Source of the DNA: Spirosoma sordidisoli
GTDB taxonomy: Bacteria > Bacteroidota > Bacteroidia > Cytophagales > Spirosomataceae
DNA length: 64,000 bases
Direction: 5' to 3'
Assembly: GCF_004138325.1 (NCBI RefSeq)
Contig: NZ_SBLB01000005.1
Span: 558,001 to 622,000, forward strand
Shown: positions 1 through 8,735 of the stretch, piece after piece
Numbering within the stretch: the stretch's first letter is position 1
Layout of the letters: each line of letters begins with the position of its first letter
Made by a program: the position numbers and the translations under genes
Notes under the pieces: model-generated
What the model was told of the DNA's origin: nothing
The model's input: the letters and a program-made list of their open reading frames with translations, nothing else
Databases searched by the model: none

Positions 1-135
1 GTTAGTAAAAGCTTTCAGCAGCGTATCCTGGAGCAGGTCGTTAGCATCTTCTACGTCTTTGGTGAGCCGGAGTGCGAACGGGCGCAACGACTTGGACACT
101 TTTCCAATATGATGAGTGAATTCGAGCGCAGTCAT
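1..135 (-). CDS. RNA polymerase sigma factor, ECF type (N-terminal part)
   Basis: Only the first 45 codons lie in the window; the gene continues past the left edge. The peptide opens MTALEFTHHIGKVSKSLRPF and contains LRLTKDVEDANDLLQDTLLK, the region 2 helix pair of ECF sigma-70 factors (the D-A-x-D-L-x-Q-D-T pattern that binds core polymerase and the -10 element). The ATG at 135 is the first start in frame after an AT-rich gap. ECF factors redirect polymerase to stress or envelope genes. No anti-sigma gene is visible on this side, so the regulon cannot be guessed. Family assignment rests on region 2 only. Confidence 0.8.
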   Translation of the reverse strand, partial: MTALEFTHHIGKVSKSLRPFALRLTKDVEDANDLLQDTLLKAFTN

Positions 136-408
136 AGCTGTTTAAGTTTTATCCCTGTTGAATCAAATTTACACAGCTATTAAACAAAAAAGCAACCAGC
201 TTTGCTAAAATACTTAAGCTACTTCATCTTAGTAGTAAATACTGTTGATAATCAGACAGTTAATTGACATTAATTTTGATGCCAATTGTATATACGTTGA
301 TATGTGAACTTGTGAAGTGTGGATTTTTTCCCACATTTTGTGGAACGCACACTGTGGATATTGTTTAACAATCCCGGTTTTTGATTAAACAGAAAGGGTG
401 TTGTGTGG
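136..408. other. AT-rich intergenic region between kdsD and the sigma factor gene
   Basis: This gap of about 270 bases holds no plausible gene. It is far richer in A/T than its surroundings and should carry the sigma factor promoter on the minus strand. Two small inverted repeats are visible: TGTTTAA at 362-368 with TTAAACA at 385-391, just beyond the kdsD stop, and CCACA...TGTGG around 331-344. The first could be a weak terminator or operator, but there is no clear T-tract. I did not find a convincing TAnnTTTG box for the minus strand. Confidence 0.4.
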
Positions 409-1380
409 CTAGACAATGCCCTCCTTCAGCAGGTCATGCAGGTGAACAAAGCCCATAACCCGCTCGTTATGGGTCACTACCAACTGAGAAATGTTATATT
501 CCTGCATCCTTTTCAGTGCGTCAACGGCATAAGCGTCGGGATCAATGCATTTTGGCGAATGGGTCATGATGTCGGCCGCCGTAAGTTGCCAGAATGCATC
601 GTGAGCCGAAGCCGTCCGGCGAATATCGCCGTCGGTCACAATTCCCGCCAGTTGTCCGTTTTCGTCCACTACGGCCGTGGCACCCAGCCGTTTAGCGGAT
701 ATTTCGAAAATAATATCCCGTACTGTGGTATTGGCGTTTACCTGGGGACAGCCGTTTTGGGGAAAAATATCCGCAACTTTTAAAAACAATCGCTTGCCCA
801 GCGAACCGCCCGGATGATAGCGGGCAAAATCCTGCCGGGTGAACCCACGAGCCTCCAGCAGACTTACGGCCAGCGCATCGCCCAGGGCCAGCGCCACCGT
901 AGTACTGGTGGTAGGCGCCAGATTGAGTGAATCGGCTTCAACGGGCGCGTAGGCGTGGAGAACGTAGTCGGCCTGCCGGGCCAGCGTAGAATTCTGCTCA
1001 CTGACCATTGCTATAATACGTACTCCTTTATCGCGCAGCATAGGAAGCAGCCCTTTAATTTCGGCCGTGTTGCCACTTTTCGAAATCAGAAGCACCAGGT
1101 CGTTGGTCTGGATCATGCCCAGATCGCCGTGAATGGCATCGGCAGCGTGCATGAACAGGGCAGGGGTGCCCGTCGAGTTCATAGTGGCCACAATCTTCTG
1201 ACCGATCAGCGCACTTTTCCCCACGCCAGACACGACAACGCGGCCTGTGAGGGCCAAAATAGCCTCAACAGCCGCATCGAACTGGTCGTCGAGCCGGTCG
1301 ATCGCTTCACGGATTGCGTCGGCCTCTGCCTGCAGTACAGTACGGGCTATGCTTTTATGATTTTTTATTACTTTCAGCAT
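409..1380 (-). CDS. kdsD: KpsF/GutQ family D-arabinose-5-phosphate isomerase
   Basis: Interconverts D-ribulose 5-phosphate and D-arabinose 5-phosphate, the first step towards Kdo for lipopolysaccharide. The 323-residue protein matches the usual length. An N-terminal SIS sugar-isomerase domain (about 40-175) shows VVVSGVGKSALIGQKI and LISKSGNTAEIKGLLP, with the conserved HGDLGM segment near residue 84. Two CBS domains follow (about 205-320), including GIVTDGDIRR. A TTG 12 nt upstream is also in frame, but the ATG at 1380 gives the family's usual N-terminus. A perfect minus-strand -7 box lies 54 nt upstream. The gene stands alone, divergent from recQ. Kdo or a related capsular sugar is the likely end product. 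Confidence 0.9.
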   Translation of the reverse strand: MLKVIKNHKSIARTVLQAEADAIREAIDRLDDQFDAAVEAILALTGRVVVSGVGKSALIGQKIVATMNSTGTPALFMHAADAIHGDLGMIQTNDLVLLISKSGNTAEIKGLLPMLRDKGVRIIAMVSEQNSTLARQADYVLHAYAPVEADSLNLAPTTSTTVALALGDALAVSLLEARGFTRQDFARYHPGGSLGKRLFLKVADIFPQNGCPQVNANTTVRDIIFEISAKRLGATAVVDENGQLAGIVTDGDIRRTASAHDAFWQLTAADIMTHSPKCIDPDAYAVDALKRMQEYNISQLVVTHNERVMGFVHLHDLLKEGIV

Positions 1381-1433
1381 GGGTTTTGGCAATCAGGAAT
1401 GGTTTGCCGCGTATATTCGCTAACTTTATAAAG

Positions 1434-1441
1434 CAAAGATA
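1434..1441 (-). promoter_or_regulatory. Probable kdsD promoter -7 box
   Basis: CAAAGATA on the plus strand reads TATCTTTG on the minus strand, an exact match to the Bacteroidota -7 consensus TAnnTTTG, 54 nt before the kdsD ATG. I see no TTG at the ideal -33 distance. On the other strand TAACTTTTG (1463-1471) is a one-base-too-long version just before recQ. Confidence 0.45.
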
Positions 1442-1484
1442 CGGCAAGCACCTAAAGTGAAGTAACTTTTGTACGATTTGTAGA

Positions 1485-3692
1485 ATGATGCAGGTTGATC
1501 AGACGGTTTACACGACCCTCAAAGAACGGCTCAAAGAGATTTTCGGTTACAGCCAGTTCCGGGGCGACCAGGAAGCTATAATCCATAGTATTCTGGCGGG
1601 TCGCAATACGTTCGTTATTATGCCCACCGGCGCGGGCAAGTCGCTGTGCTATCAATTGCCCGCTATTGTGAGTGAGGGTACTGCTGTCGTTATTTCGCCC
1701 CTTATTGCCCTGATGAAGAATCAGGTTGACCAGCTGAATGCCTTTGGCGTAAATGCCCAGTTTCTGAATTCGACGCTCTCGAAAGCAGAAATGAACAAGG
1801 TAAAGAAAGATACGCTCAATGGTACATTGAAGCTCCTGTATATAGCGCCGGAGTCGTTAACGAAAGAAGAGAATTTGGATTTTTTGAAGAAAGCCAATAT
1901 CTCGTTTGTCGCCATTGACGAGGCCCACTGTATATCAGAATGGGGTCATGACTTCCGGCCGGAGTACCGCAAGATTCGGGGTATTGTCGATAACATCGGC
2001 AACCTGCCCGTCATCGCGTTAACGGCTACGGCAACGCCCAAAGTGCAGCTGGATATCCAGAAAAACCTGCAGATGGAAGACGCCAACCTGTACAAGACGT
2101 CGTTCAACCGCAAGAATCTGTACTACGAAATCCGGCCCAAAGCCGATGCCAAACGGCAGCTGATCAAATACATCAAGCAGCACAAAGGAAAATCAGGAAT
2201 CGTCTATTGCCTCAGCCGCAAAACCGTTGAAGAAATTGCCGAGCTGCTCAATGTCAATGACGTAAAGGCGCTTCCGTATCATGCCGGTCTAGATCCGCAG
2301 ACGCGGATGAATAACCAGGATGCCTTCCTGAACGAAGATGTAGACGTCATCTGCGCCACCATTGCCTTCGGGATGGGTATCGATAAACCCGACGTCCGCT
2401 TCGTTATTCACTATGACGCGCCCAAATCGCTGGAGGGTTACTACCAGGAAACAGGGCGAGCCGGCCGCGACGGGCTTGAAGGCAACTGCCTCATGTTCTA
2501 CAGCTACGACGATATCGTCAAGCTGGAGAAGTTTAACAAAGACAAGCCCGTTACCGAGCGCGACAATGCCCGCCACCTGCTGACCGAAATGGTGTCGTAC
2601 GCGAATCTGGGCGTATGCCGCCGTCGGCAGTTGCTGGGTTATTTTGGCGAGTTTCTGGATAAGGACTGTGGTTTCTGCGATAACTGCATGAAGCCCACCG
2701 AGAAATTCAAGGTACAGAACGAGGTCATCCTGGCGCTGCAGGCTGTGCTGCAAACCGATCAGCGATTCGACGTGGCGCACCTGGCCGACGTGCTGACCGC
2801 CACGGGCAATCAGTACGTAACGAGCTACGAGCATGATCGGCTCGACGTCTATGGCAAAGGCCGTGAGTTCAACGAGAACCCGGACTTCTGGTGTTCGTTG
2901 TTGAAACAGATCACGATCTACGGCTATATCGAAAAAGACGTTGACAACTACGGGATTCTGAAACTGACCCAGCGCGGGCTCAACTACATCGAAGATCCGT
3001 ATCCGGTTTCGCTCTCCAAAGACCACGACTACGATCAGCAGGAGCCCGAAAAAGAAGATCACGAGGCCGAAACCACACCCACATCGGGCGGGGCTGCCTA
3101 CGATGAAGAGCTGCTTGGTCTGCTGAAGGCGCTGCGGAAAAAAGTAGCAAAAGAAAAAAACCTGCCCCCGTACGTCATCTTCCAGGACCCGTCTATGGAG
3201 GAGATGGCCACGACCTACCCAACCACCCGCGAGGAGATGGCGCAGATCAATGGCGTCGGGATGGGGAAGGTGCAGAAATTTGGTCGGCCTTTTATCGAGC
3301 TGATTACCAAGTACGTTGAGGACAACGAAATCGAGACGGCTAAAGATGTCGTTATCAAATCGACCGTCAACAAGTCGAAAGTAAAAATCTTTATCATCCA
3401 GCAGATCGACCGCAAAGTCGACCTCGATGAGATTGCGGAAGCCAAATCGCTTTCGATGGAAGACCTGATGGAAGAAATCGAGCACATCTGCTACTCCGGT
3501 ACGCGGCTCAACCTCGATTACTACATCAACCAGGTTATGGATGAAGACCGGCAGGACGAAATATATGAGTACTTTATGCGGGCTGAAACCGATAACATTG
3601 CCGTTGCCATGCGTGAGTTCGGTGGTGACGATTTTACCGAGCAGGACCTGCGTTTGATGCGCATCAAGTTCCTGTCGGAAGTTGCCAATTAA
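1485..3692 (+). CDS. recQ: ATP-dependent DNA helicase RecQ
   Basis: A 3'-5' superfamily 2 helicase used in recombination and fork repair. The 735-residue protein has the whole family architecture: Walker A MPTGAGKSLCY (about 47-56), DEAH box AIDEAHCISEWGHDFRPEY (about 143-161), a helicase C-terminal domain with the ARG-finger motif GYYQETGRAGRDG, an RQC zinc region with the cysteines of CRRRQLL...CGFCDNC, and an HRDC domain (about 540-620) with QINGVGMGKVQKFG. The roughly 110 residues after HRDC form an extra C-terminal domain common in Bacteroidota RecQ. Two ATG codons are adjacent at the start; the first is used here. purD follows after an AT-rich repeat. Confidence 0.95.
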   Translation: MMQVDQTVYTTLKERLKEIFGYSQFRGDQEAIIHSILAGRNTFVIMPTGAGKSLCYQLPAIVSEGTAVVISPLIALMKNQVDQLNAFGVNAQFLNSTLSKAEMNKVKKDTLNGTLKLLYIAPESLTKEENLDFLKKANISFVAIDEAHCISEWGHDFRPEYRKIRGIVDNIGNLPVIALTATATPKVQLDIQKNLQMEDANLYKTSFNRKNLYYEIRPKADAKRQLIKYIKQHKGKSGIVYCLSRKTVEEIAELLNVNDVKALPYHAGLDPQTRMNNQDAFLNEDVDVICATIAFGMGIDKPDVRFVIHYDAPKSLEGYYQETGRAGRDGLEGNCLMFYSYDDIVKLEKFNKDKPVTERDNARHLLTEMVSYANLGVCRRRQLLGYFGEFLDKDCGFCDNCMKPTEKFKVQNEVILALQAVLQTDQRFDVAHLADVLTATGNQYVTSYEHDRLDVYGKGREFNENPDFWCSLLKQITIYGYIEKDVDNYGILKLTQRGLNYIEDPYPVSLSKDHDYDQQEPEKEDHEAETTPTSGGAAYDEELLGLLKALRKKVAKEKNLPPYVIFQDPSMEEMATTYPTTREEMAQINGVGMGKVQKFGRPFIELITKYVEDNEIETAKDVVIKSTVNKSKVKIFIIQQIDRKVDLDEIAEAKSLSMEDLMEEIEHICYSGTRLNLDYYINQVMDEDRQDEIYEYFMRAETDNIAVAMREFGGDDFTEQDLRLMRIKFLSEVAN

Positions 3693-3772
3693 TGTATAAT
3701 GAAAAATGAATAATGTATAATGAGCCCTGCTTGTTGCTTTTATTCATCATTGTACGTTATTCATTATACATT
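3691..3772. repeat. AT-rich intergenic repeat (AATGTATAATGA) between recQ and purD
   Basis: The 12-mer AATGTATAATGA occurs twice in direct orientation (3691-3702 and 3712-3723, 21 nt apart) and once inverted (3761-3772). The outer copies form an exact 13-bp inverted repeat, 3691-3703 with 3760-3772, spanning almost the whole gap. The first copy begins inside the recQ stop codon. A transcript could fold it into a long stem. Composition differs sharply from both neighbouring genes. It looks like a dispersed intergenic repeat unit rather than a simple terminator. Confidence 0.7.
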
Positions 3773-3779
3773 TCAATAA

Positions 3780-5063
3780 ATGAATATTCTGATTCTTGGG
3801 TCGGGCGGGCGTGAACATGCCTTTGCATGGAAGCTGGCCCAAAGCCCTTTGTGTGATACGCTTTTTGTGGCACCGGGAAATGCTGGTACGGCGCTGGTAG
3901 CCACCAACCTGACCATCGGTTACAGCGATTTTGAAGCCGTTGCAGCCGCCATCCGTGACCATCAGATCGACCTGCTCATCGTTGGGCCGGAAGAGCCCCT
4001 GGTAAAAGGCATTGTCGATTTTTTGCGGCAACAGCCCGATCTGGCCGGGTTACGGATTGTAGGGCCCGATGCCGAAGGCGCTCAGCTGGAAGGCAGCAAA
4101 GACTTCTCGAAGTCGTTCATGGCCCGGCATGGTATTCCAACCGCGGCCTCGCAAACCTTCACGACTGAAACCCTCGACGCTGGCCTGGCTTATCTGGAAA
4201 CCCATACGCTGCCGATCGTACTGAAAGCCGACGGCCTGGCAGCCGGCAAAGGGGTTATCATTACCGATACCGTAGCCGAAGCGCAGGCTACCCTGCGCGA
4301 TATGCTCGGCGGGAAATTCGGAGCGGCTGGTAACAAGGTTGTTGTCGAGCAGTTTCTGCGCGGCATCGAGCTGTCGCTGTTCGTGCTGACAGACGGGACG
4401 AACTACAAAATTCTGCCCGAAGCCAAAGATTACAAACGCATCGGCGAAGGCGATACGGGTCCTAATACGGGTGGTATGGGAGCTGTTTCGCCGGTTGTAT
4501 TTGCCAATGAGTCATTCCTGCGGAAAGTTGAAGAGAAGGTCGTGAAACCAACGCTGGCGGGTTTGCAGCGCGAGGGTATCCGTTACCAGGGCTTCATTTT
4601 TGTCGGGCTGATCAAAGTCAACGGCGAACCCTATGTGATCGAATACAACGCCCGAATGGGTGATCCAGAGACCGAGGTCGTGCTGCCCCGCATCCAGACG
4701 GATCTGGTAGAGCTGATGGTTGCTACGGCCGAGGGCGATCTGGACAGGATAACCCTGCAGGTTTCGCCCCAGACAGCGGTAACAACGGTGGTGGTATCGG
4801 GAGGGTATCCGGACGAGTACCAGAAAGGTAAAATCATTTCGGACTTGGATCGTTTAGATGATGTAACCGCGTTCCATGCGGGAACGCTGGCGCAAAACGG
4901 TCATGTACTGACCAACGGAGGGCGGGTACTGGCGCTGACAGCCCAGGCAAATTCGCTCGAAAACGCCGTCAGGAAGTCGCAGGAAGCGGCCCGGACGGTG
5001 CAGTTTGAGGGAAAACAGTACCGGAAAGATATCGGGCTCGACCTGATCCGGTACGCTGACTAG
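3780..5063 (+). CDS. purD: Phosphoribosylamine-glycine ligase (GARS)
   Basis: Second step of de novo purine synthesis: ATP-dependent ligation of glycine to 5-phosphoribosylamine. The 427 residues match the family length. The start MNILILGSGGREHAFAWKL is the PurD N-terminal signature. The ATP-grasp domain follows with LPIVLKADGLAAGKGVII, the diagnostic PNTGGMGAVSP segment, and the metal-binding IEYNARMGDPETEVVLPR. The C-terminal GARS domain ends KDIGLDLIRYAD. The gene sits alone after recQ. purN, which acts next in the pathway, is about 49 kb away in this window, so the purine genes are scattered here. Confidence 0.96.
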   Translation: MNILILGSGGREHAFAWKLAQSPLCDTLFVAPGNAGTALVATNLTIGYSDFEAVAAAIRDHQIDLLIVGPEEPLVKGIVDFLRQQPDLAGLRIVGPDAEGAQLEGSKDFSKSFMARHGIPTAASQTFTTETLDAGLAYLETHTLPIVLKADGLAAGKGVIITDTVAEAQATLRDMLGGKFGAAGNKVVVEQFLRGIELSLFVLTDGTNYKILPEAKDYKRIGEGDTGPNTGGMGAVSPVVFANESFLRKVEEKVVKPTLAGLQREGIRYQGFIFVGLIKVNGEPYVIEYNARMGDPETEVVLPRIQTDLVELMVATAEGDLDRITLQVSPQTAVTTVVVSGGYPDEYQKGKIISDLDRLDDVTAFHAGTLAQNGHVLTNGGRVLALTAQANSLENAVRKSQEAARTVQFEGKQYRKDIGLDLIRYAD

Positions 5064-5150
5064 CGACGAATACGGAGCCGGAACGGGTTGGTCTAAACAC
5101 GCCATCCGGTGCCTGTGGCTCGGTACTCATCGCTGCTAACTATATATATT

Positions 5151-6362
5151 ATGTCTTGTAAATCCTGTGCGACCGGTGGGTGTGGAACCCAGCGTGGCGC
5201 GGCTGAGGGGCCGGGCGGAGAACCGCAGAAAACGGCTACCAAAGGCTGCGGCAGCGGTGGGTGCAGCACTGGGGGGTGCAACAAACTGAATTCATTCGAC
5301 TGGCTGAGCGATGTGGCCATGCCAGGCACAAAAAAATACGATGTTGTTGAAGTAAAGTTTAAAGGAGGCCGTAAAGACTACTACCGCAACGTTCACCAGC
5401 TCGATCTGACAACCGGCGATTACGTGGTGGTAGAGATGCAGTCGGGCTACCACGTCGGGGCCGTATCGATGCAGGGCGAACTGGTGCGCCTGCAGGTGAA
5501 AAAGCGGAACGTCAAAATCAACGACGACACCCGTGTTATTCACCGGATCGCTACACCGAAAGATATGGATCGGCACGAACAGGCGGTACTGCGCGACCTG
5601 CCCGCCCTGTATCGCTCGCGCGAGATCGTGCGTGAACTGAAGCTCAACATGAAACTGTCGGACGTCGAGTTTCAGTCCGATAACACGAAAGCTACGTTCT
5701 ACTATTCGTCAGAGGAGCGGGTCGACTTTCGGGAGCTGATCAAAATGCTGGCCAGCGAGTTCAAAGCCCGCATCGAGATGCGGCAGATCAGCCTGCGTCA
5801 GGAAGCCGGTCGGCTGGGGGGCATCGGCTCCTGCGGTCGTGAACTGTGCTGCTCAACCTGGCTGACCGATTTCAAGAACATTGCCACCTCGGCGGCCCGG
5901 TACCAGAACCTGTCGCTGAATCCGGCTAAACTGTCGGGGCAGTGCGGCCGGCTGAAGTGTTGCCTGAATTACGAGCTGGATACCTACATGGATGCGCTGC
6001 GTGATATTCCGACCATCGATAAACCGCTGGAGACGCAGAAAGGCCGGGCGTGGTTGCAGAAAACCGACATTTTCCGGAAGCTCATGTGGTTTGGCTATGG
6101 CGCCGAAAGTACCTGGCACCCCCTGCCCATTGCGCGGGTGCTGGAGATCGTCGAGCTGAACAAAAAGGGTGTTATCCCGGAGTCGTTCGATGTCCTGACG
6201 CCCGTTGGCGAGAAAGAGGCCGTACCGCTGGCTGCGCTCAACAGCGATTTGCAGAAGCTGGACGCCAAATACGCCACCCGGACCAACAAGAAGAAAAAGA
6301 AAAAATCGAAGGGCGGTACCGGCAGCGCGCCGAAGCCAGCCCCCAACGGTAAAGCGCAATAA
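5151..6362 (+). CDS. PSP1 domain protein (RicT/YaaT-like) with cysteine-rich N-terminus
   Basis: This 403-residue protein is related to Bacillus RicT (YaaT), part of a cluster-binding complex that affects RNA maturation. The PSP1 core has the cysteine motifs GIGSCGRELCCSTW (Cys228, 233, 234) and CGRLKCCLNYE (Cys265, 270, 271). In front lies a Gly/Cys-rich segment with six further cysteines (3, 6, 11, 33, 38, 43). A Lys-rich tail (KKKKKKSKGG) follows. The ATG at 5151 is preferred because the upstream in-frame ATG at 5109 adds residues with no family resemblance and is followed by an AT-rich leader. In Bacteroidota this gene often precedes gldH; here gldH is 33 kb away. Metal or Fe-S binding is inferred from the cysteines. 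Confidence 0.85.
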   Translation: MSCKSCATGGCGTQRGAAEGPGGEPQKTATKGCGSGGCSTGGCNKLNSFDWLSDVAMPGTKKYDVVEVKFKGGRKDYYRNVHQLDLTTGDYVVVEMQSGYHVGAVSMQGELVRLQVKKRNVKINDDTRVIHRIATPKDMDRHEQAVLRDLPALYRSREIVRELKLNMKLSDVEFQSDNTKATFYYSSEERVDFRELIKMLASEFKARIEMRQISLRQEAGRLGGIGSCGRELCCSTWLTDFKNIATSAARYQNLSLNPAKLSGQCGRLKCCLNYELDTYMDALRDIPTIDKPLETQKGRAWLQKTDIFRKLMWFGYGAESTWHPLPIARVLEIVELNKKGVIPESFDVLTPVGEKEAVPLAALNSDLQKLDAKYATRTNKKKKKKSKGGTGSAPKPAPNGKAQ

Positions 6363-6407
6363 GCACGAACCCCGGCTGTACCTGGTACAGCCGGGGTTTG
6401 TGCTTAT
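6361..6407. terminator. Bidirectional hairpin terminator between PSP1 gene and xylA
   Basis: A near-perfect stem of about 21 bp, from 6361-6381 to 6387-6407 with a CTG loop, lies between two convergent genes. It starts within the stop codon of the PSP1 gene. It ends the 14-gene minus-strand xylan cluster as well as the plus-strand gene. Confidence 0.75.
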
Positions 6408-6424
6408 CAGGAGGATGGTAGTGC

Positions 6425-7756
6425 CTAGATGTACTGGTTCACGATGCTCTCCAGCCACTCCTGTTTGCCACTGCGCAGCTGGGGCTCGCCGTTCTCCAGC
6501 GTATAGCTCCGCAGGTCTTCGAGGGTCAGTTTGCCCTGCTCGAACTCCTGGCCTTTGCCCTGGTCGAACGACGCGTATCGCTCTTTCCGGAATGCCAGAT
6601 AATCGGAGTCTTTCAGGATCTTGTCGGCCACGATAAACGCCCGCGCAAACGCATCCATACCGCTGATGTGAGCAATGAACAGATCGTCGAAGTCGGTCGA
6701 GTTCCGGCGCACTTTAGCGTCGAAGTTGATACCGCCCGGCTTGATACCACCGGCCTGCTGAATAACCAGCATGGCTTCGGTCAGTTCGTAGAGGTTGATC
6801 GGGAACTGGTCGGTATCCCAGCCGTTCTGGTAATCGCCCCGGTTCGCGTCGATGCTGCCCAGCATGTCGGCGTCGGCGGCCACCTGCAGTTCGTGGTCAA
6901 ATGTATGACCGGCCAGGGTAGCGTGGTTTACTTCGATGTTGAGCTTAAAATCGTTTTCCAGACCGTACTGGCGCAGGAAGCCAATGACGGTAGCCGCGTC
7001 ATAGTCGTACTGGTGCTTGGTAGGCTCCATCGGCTTCGGCTCAATGAAGAACGTTCCCGTAAAGCCCTGCTTGCGGGCGTAATCGCGGGAAATGGTCAGG
7101 AACTGGGCCAGGTGCTCGACCTCACGTTTCATGTTGGTGTTCAGCAGCGACATGTAGCCTTCGCGACCACCCCAGAATACGTAGTTTTCGCCACCCAGAG
7201 CAATGGTAGCGTCGAGCGCGTTTTTAACCTGCGTACCGGCATACGCTACCACCGCAAAATCGGGGTTGGTCGATGCGCCGTTCATGTAGCGGGGGTTCGA
7301 GAACGCGTTGGCCGTTCCCCACAGCAGCTTCACGCCACTGGCCTGTTGTTTCTGCTTGGCGTACTCGACAATTGTCTGCAGCCGTTTTTCGTACTCGCTG
7401 GCCGAGTCACCTTCGTCAACCAGGTCGATGTCGTGGAAGCAGTAGTAGGGCGCCCCAATTTTGGTGATGAACTCGAACGCGGCATCCATCTTGAGTCGCG
7501 CCCGAACGTTGGCGTCGCTGTCCTGATCCCACGGAAAAATGCGGGTTCCCGGACCGAACGGATCGCCACCGGTTCCGGTGAAGGTATGCCAGTAGCTGAT
7601 AGCGAAGCGCAGGTGATCGCGCAGCGACTTGCCACCAACAATCAGCTCGGGGTTGTACCATTTGAAAGCCAGCGGATTTTTCGACTGAACGCCTTCGTAC
7701 GGAATGACGCCGATGCCTTTAAAGTATTCCTGATCACCCAGTGTGACGTTTGCCAT
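6425..7756 (-). CDS. xylA: Xylose isomerase
   Basis: Converts D-xylose to D-xylulose in the cytoplasm. The 443 residues are the length of class II xylose isomerases. Conserved catalytic segments are visible: [14 protein letters not shown] with the base His108 and Asp111, [13 protein letters not shown], and the metal-binding [18 protein letters not shown]. The N-terminus reads [19 protein letters not shown], typical of the class. It is the last gene of the minus-strand xylan cluster, directly before a terminator. A perfect palindrome 86-102 nt upstream is a likely operator for the Nudix-type regulator encoded next. No xylulokinase gene is present in the window. Confidence 0.96.
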   Translation of the reverse strand: MANVTLGDQEYFKGIGVIPYEGVQSKNPLAFKWYNPELIVGGKSLRDHLRFAISYWHTFTGTGGDPFGPGTRIFPWDQDSDANVRARLKMDAAFEFITKIGAPYYCFHDIDLVDEGDSASEYEKRLQTIVEYAKQKQQASGVKLLWGTANAFSNPRYMNGASTNPDFAVVAYAGTQVKNALDATIALGGENYVFWGGREGYMSLLNTNMKREVEHLAQFLTISRDYARKQGFTGTFFIEPKPMEPTKHQYDYDAATVIGFLRQYGLENDFKLNIEVNHATLAGHTFDHELQVAADADMLGSIDANRGDYQNGWDTDQFPINLYELTEAMLVIQQAGGIKPGGINFDAKVRRNSTDFDDLFIAHISGMDAFARAFIVADKILKDSDYLAFRKERYASFDQGKGQEFEQGKLTLEDLRSYTLENGEPQLRSGKQEWLESIVNQYI

Positions 7757-7841
7757 GGTTCTGGAGTTGGTTACTGGTTAGTTGATAATTATGATTGATA
7801 ATCAGCTCGTTTGCAGGGGTTCTTCTTCCTGCTGATTATTG

Positions 7842-7858
7842 AGTGTAAAATTGACACT
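7842..7858. promoter_or_regulatory. Candidate operator upstream of xylA
   Basis: AGTGTAAAATTGACACT has perfect 5-bp arms (AGTGT/ACACT) around a 7-bp AT-rich centre. It lies between the Nudix regulator stop and the xylA start, 86 nt before the xylA ATG. A second half-similar stretch, ATGTAAATGTCA, follows at 7862-7873. Position and symmetry suit a dimeric pentose regulator. Binding by the neighbouring protein is inference. Confidence 0.5.
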
Positions 7859-7929
7859 TAAAATGTAAATGTCAAAACGAGAGGTATTAATTTTTAGGGA
7901 AATTAGCCTGTAAACCTGGCGATAGGGTT

Positions 7930-8634
7930 TTACCAGCTGATAGCGTCGGGGCTGGGGATAACGTTCAGCAGGGAGTGGGTCAGCTGCTGGTATCGGGGCA
8001 TGTCGACCTGGTAGAAAAAGGCCCCCCGTTTCGAGAATCCTTTCTGCTTTTCATCGAGCTTGATCAGCAGGTTGGTCGACAGGATTTTGCGGCTGAAGTT
8101 GCGTTTGTCGAACTCGGTGTTATAAATCGCGTCGTAGAGCTTTTTGAGTTGGGGAATGGTAAATTTCTCGGGCAGCAATTCGAATCCGATGGGGTGCAGG
8201 GCGGCTTTGTACCGCAATCGGCGAATGGCCAGGTCGACCATGTCGCCATGATCGAACAACAGGGGCGGCAGGTCGTAGATCGAAAACCAGCGTGCCTGAA
8301 ACGCTTCGGTCAGCTTCGACGCGTAGTCGGCTACTTTGACCAGCGAGAAATAGGCGACTGACACAGTCCGGACGATCGGGTCGCGCTGCGGGTCGCCGAA
8401 GGCGTTGAGCTGTTCGAGGTAGACGTTGGTCAGGCCGGTCAGTTCGAACAGAATACGGGTGGCTGCCTGCTCCAGACTTTCGTCGGGTTGCAGCCAGCCA
8501 CCCATGAGCGACCAGGTTTGTTCTTCCAGGCCTCGTTTCACCAGCAGCACCTTCAGGCTTTCGCCGTCGAAGCCAAAAATGATGGAGTCGAGGGCTACCA
8601 GATACGGATGCTGCTGTTTATACTGTTCTACCAT
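7930..8634 (-). CDS. Nudix-domain transcriptional regulator (NrtR/AraR type)
   Basis: The 234-residue protein pairs an N-terminal Nudix domain with a C-terminal winged-helix DNA-binding domain (about 155-225, with FTIPQLKKLYDAIYN and NFSRKILST). This is the layout of NrtR-family regulators, which in Bacteroidota include sugar-sensing pentose regulators. The Nudix box reads GWLQPDESLEQAATRILFEL, so the REUxEE catalytic core is RILFEL and has lost two of its three glutamates. That argues for ligand sensing without hydrolysis. It lies between the GH10 and xylA genes, and a palindrome lies between it and xylA. Xylose or arabinose is the likely effector. This is inference from context. Confidence 0.85.
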   Translation of the reverse strand: MVEQYKQQHPYLVALDSIIFGFDGESLKVLLVKRGLEEQTWSLMGGWLQPDESLEQAATRILFELTGLTNVYLEQLNAFGDPQRDPIVRTVSVAYFSLVKVADYASKLTEAFQARWFSIYDLPPLLFDHGDMVDLAIRRLRYKAALHPIGFELLPEKFTIPQLKKLYDAIYNTEFDKRNFSRKILSTNLLIKLDEKQKGFSKRGAFFYQVDMPRYQQLTHSLLNVIPSPDAISW

Positions 8635-8735
8635 TGATCCGGGACCGACGCGGGATAAACCGGTGCGTTCGGCTGCAAACTACGTAATTCTGGCGCTTAC
8701 TGCTGTTTTTTATCCCACCCCGTCGGGTCGACCGT

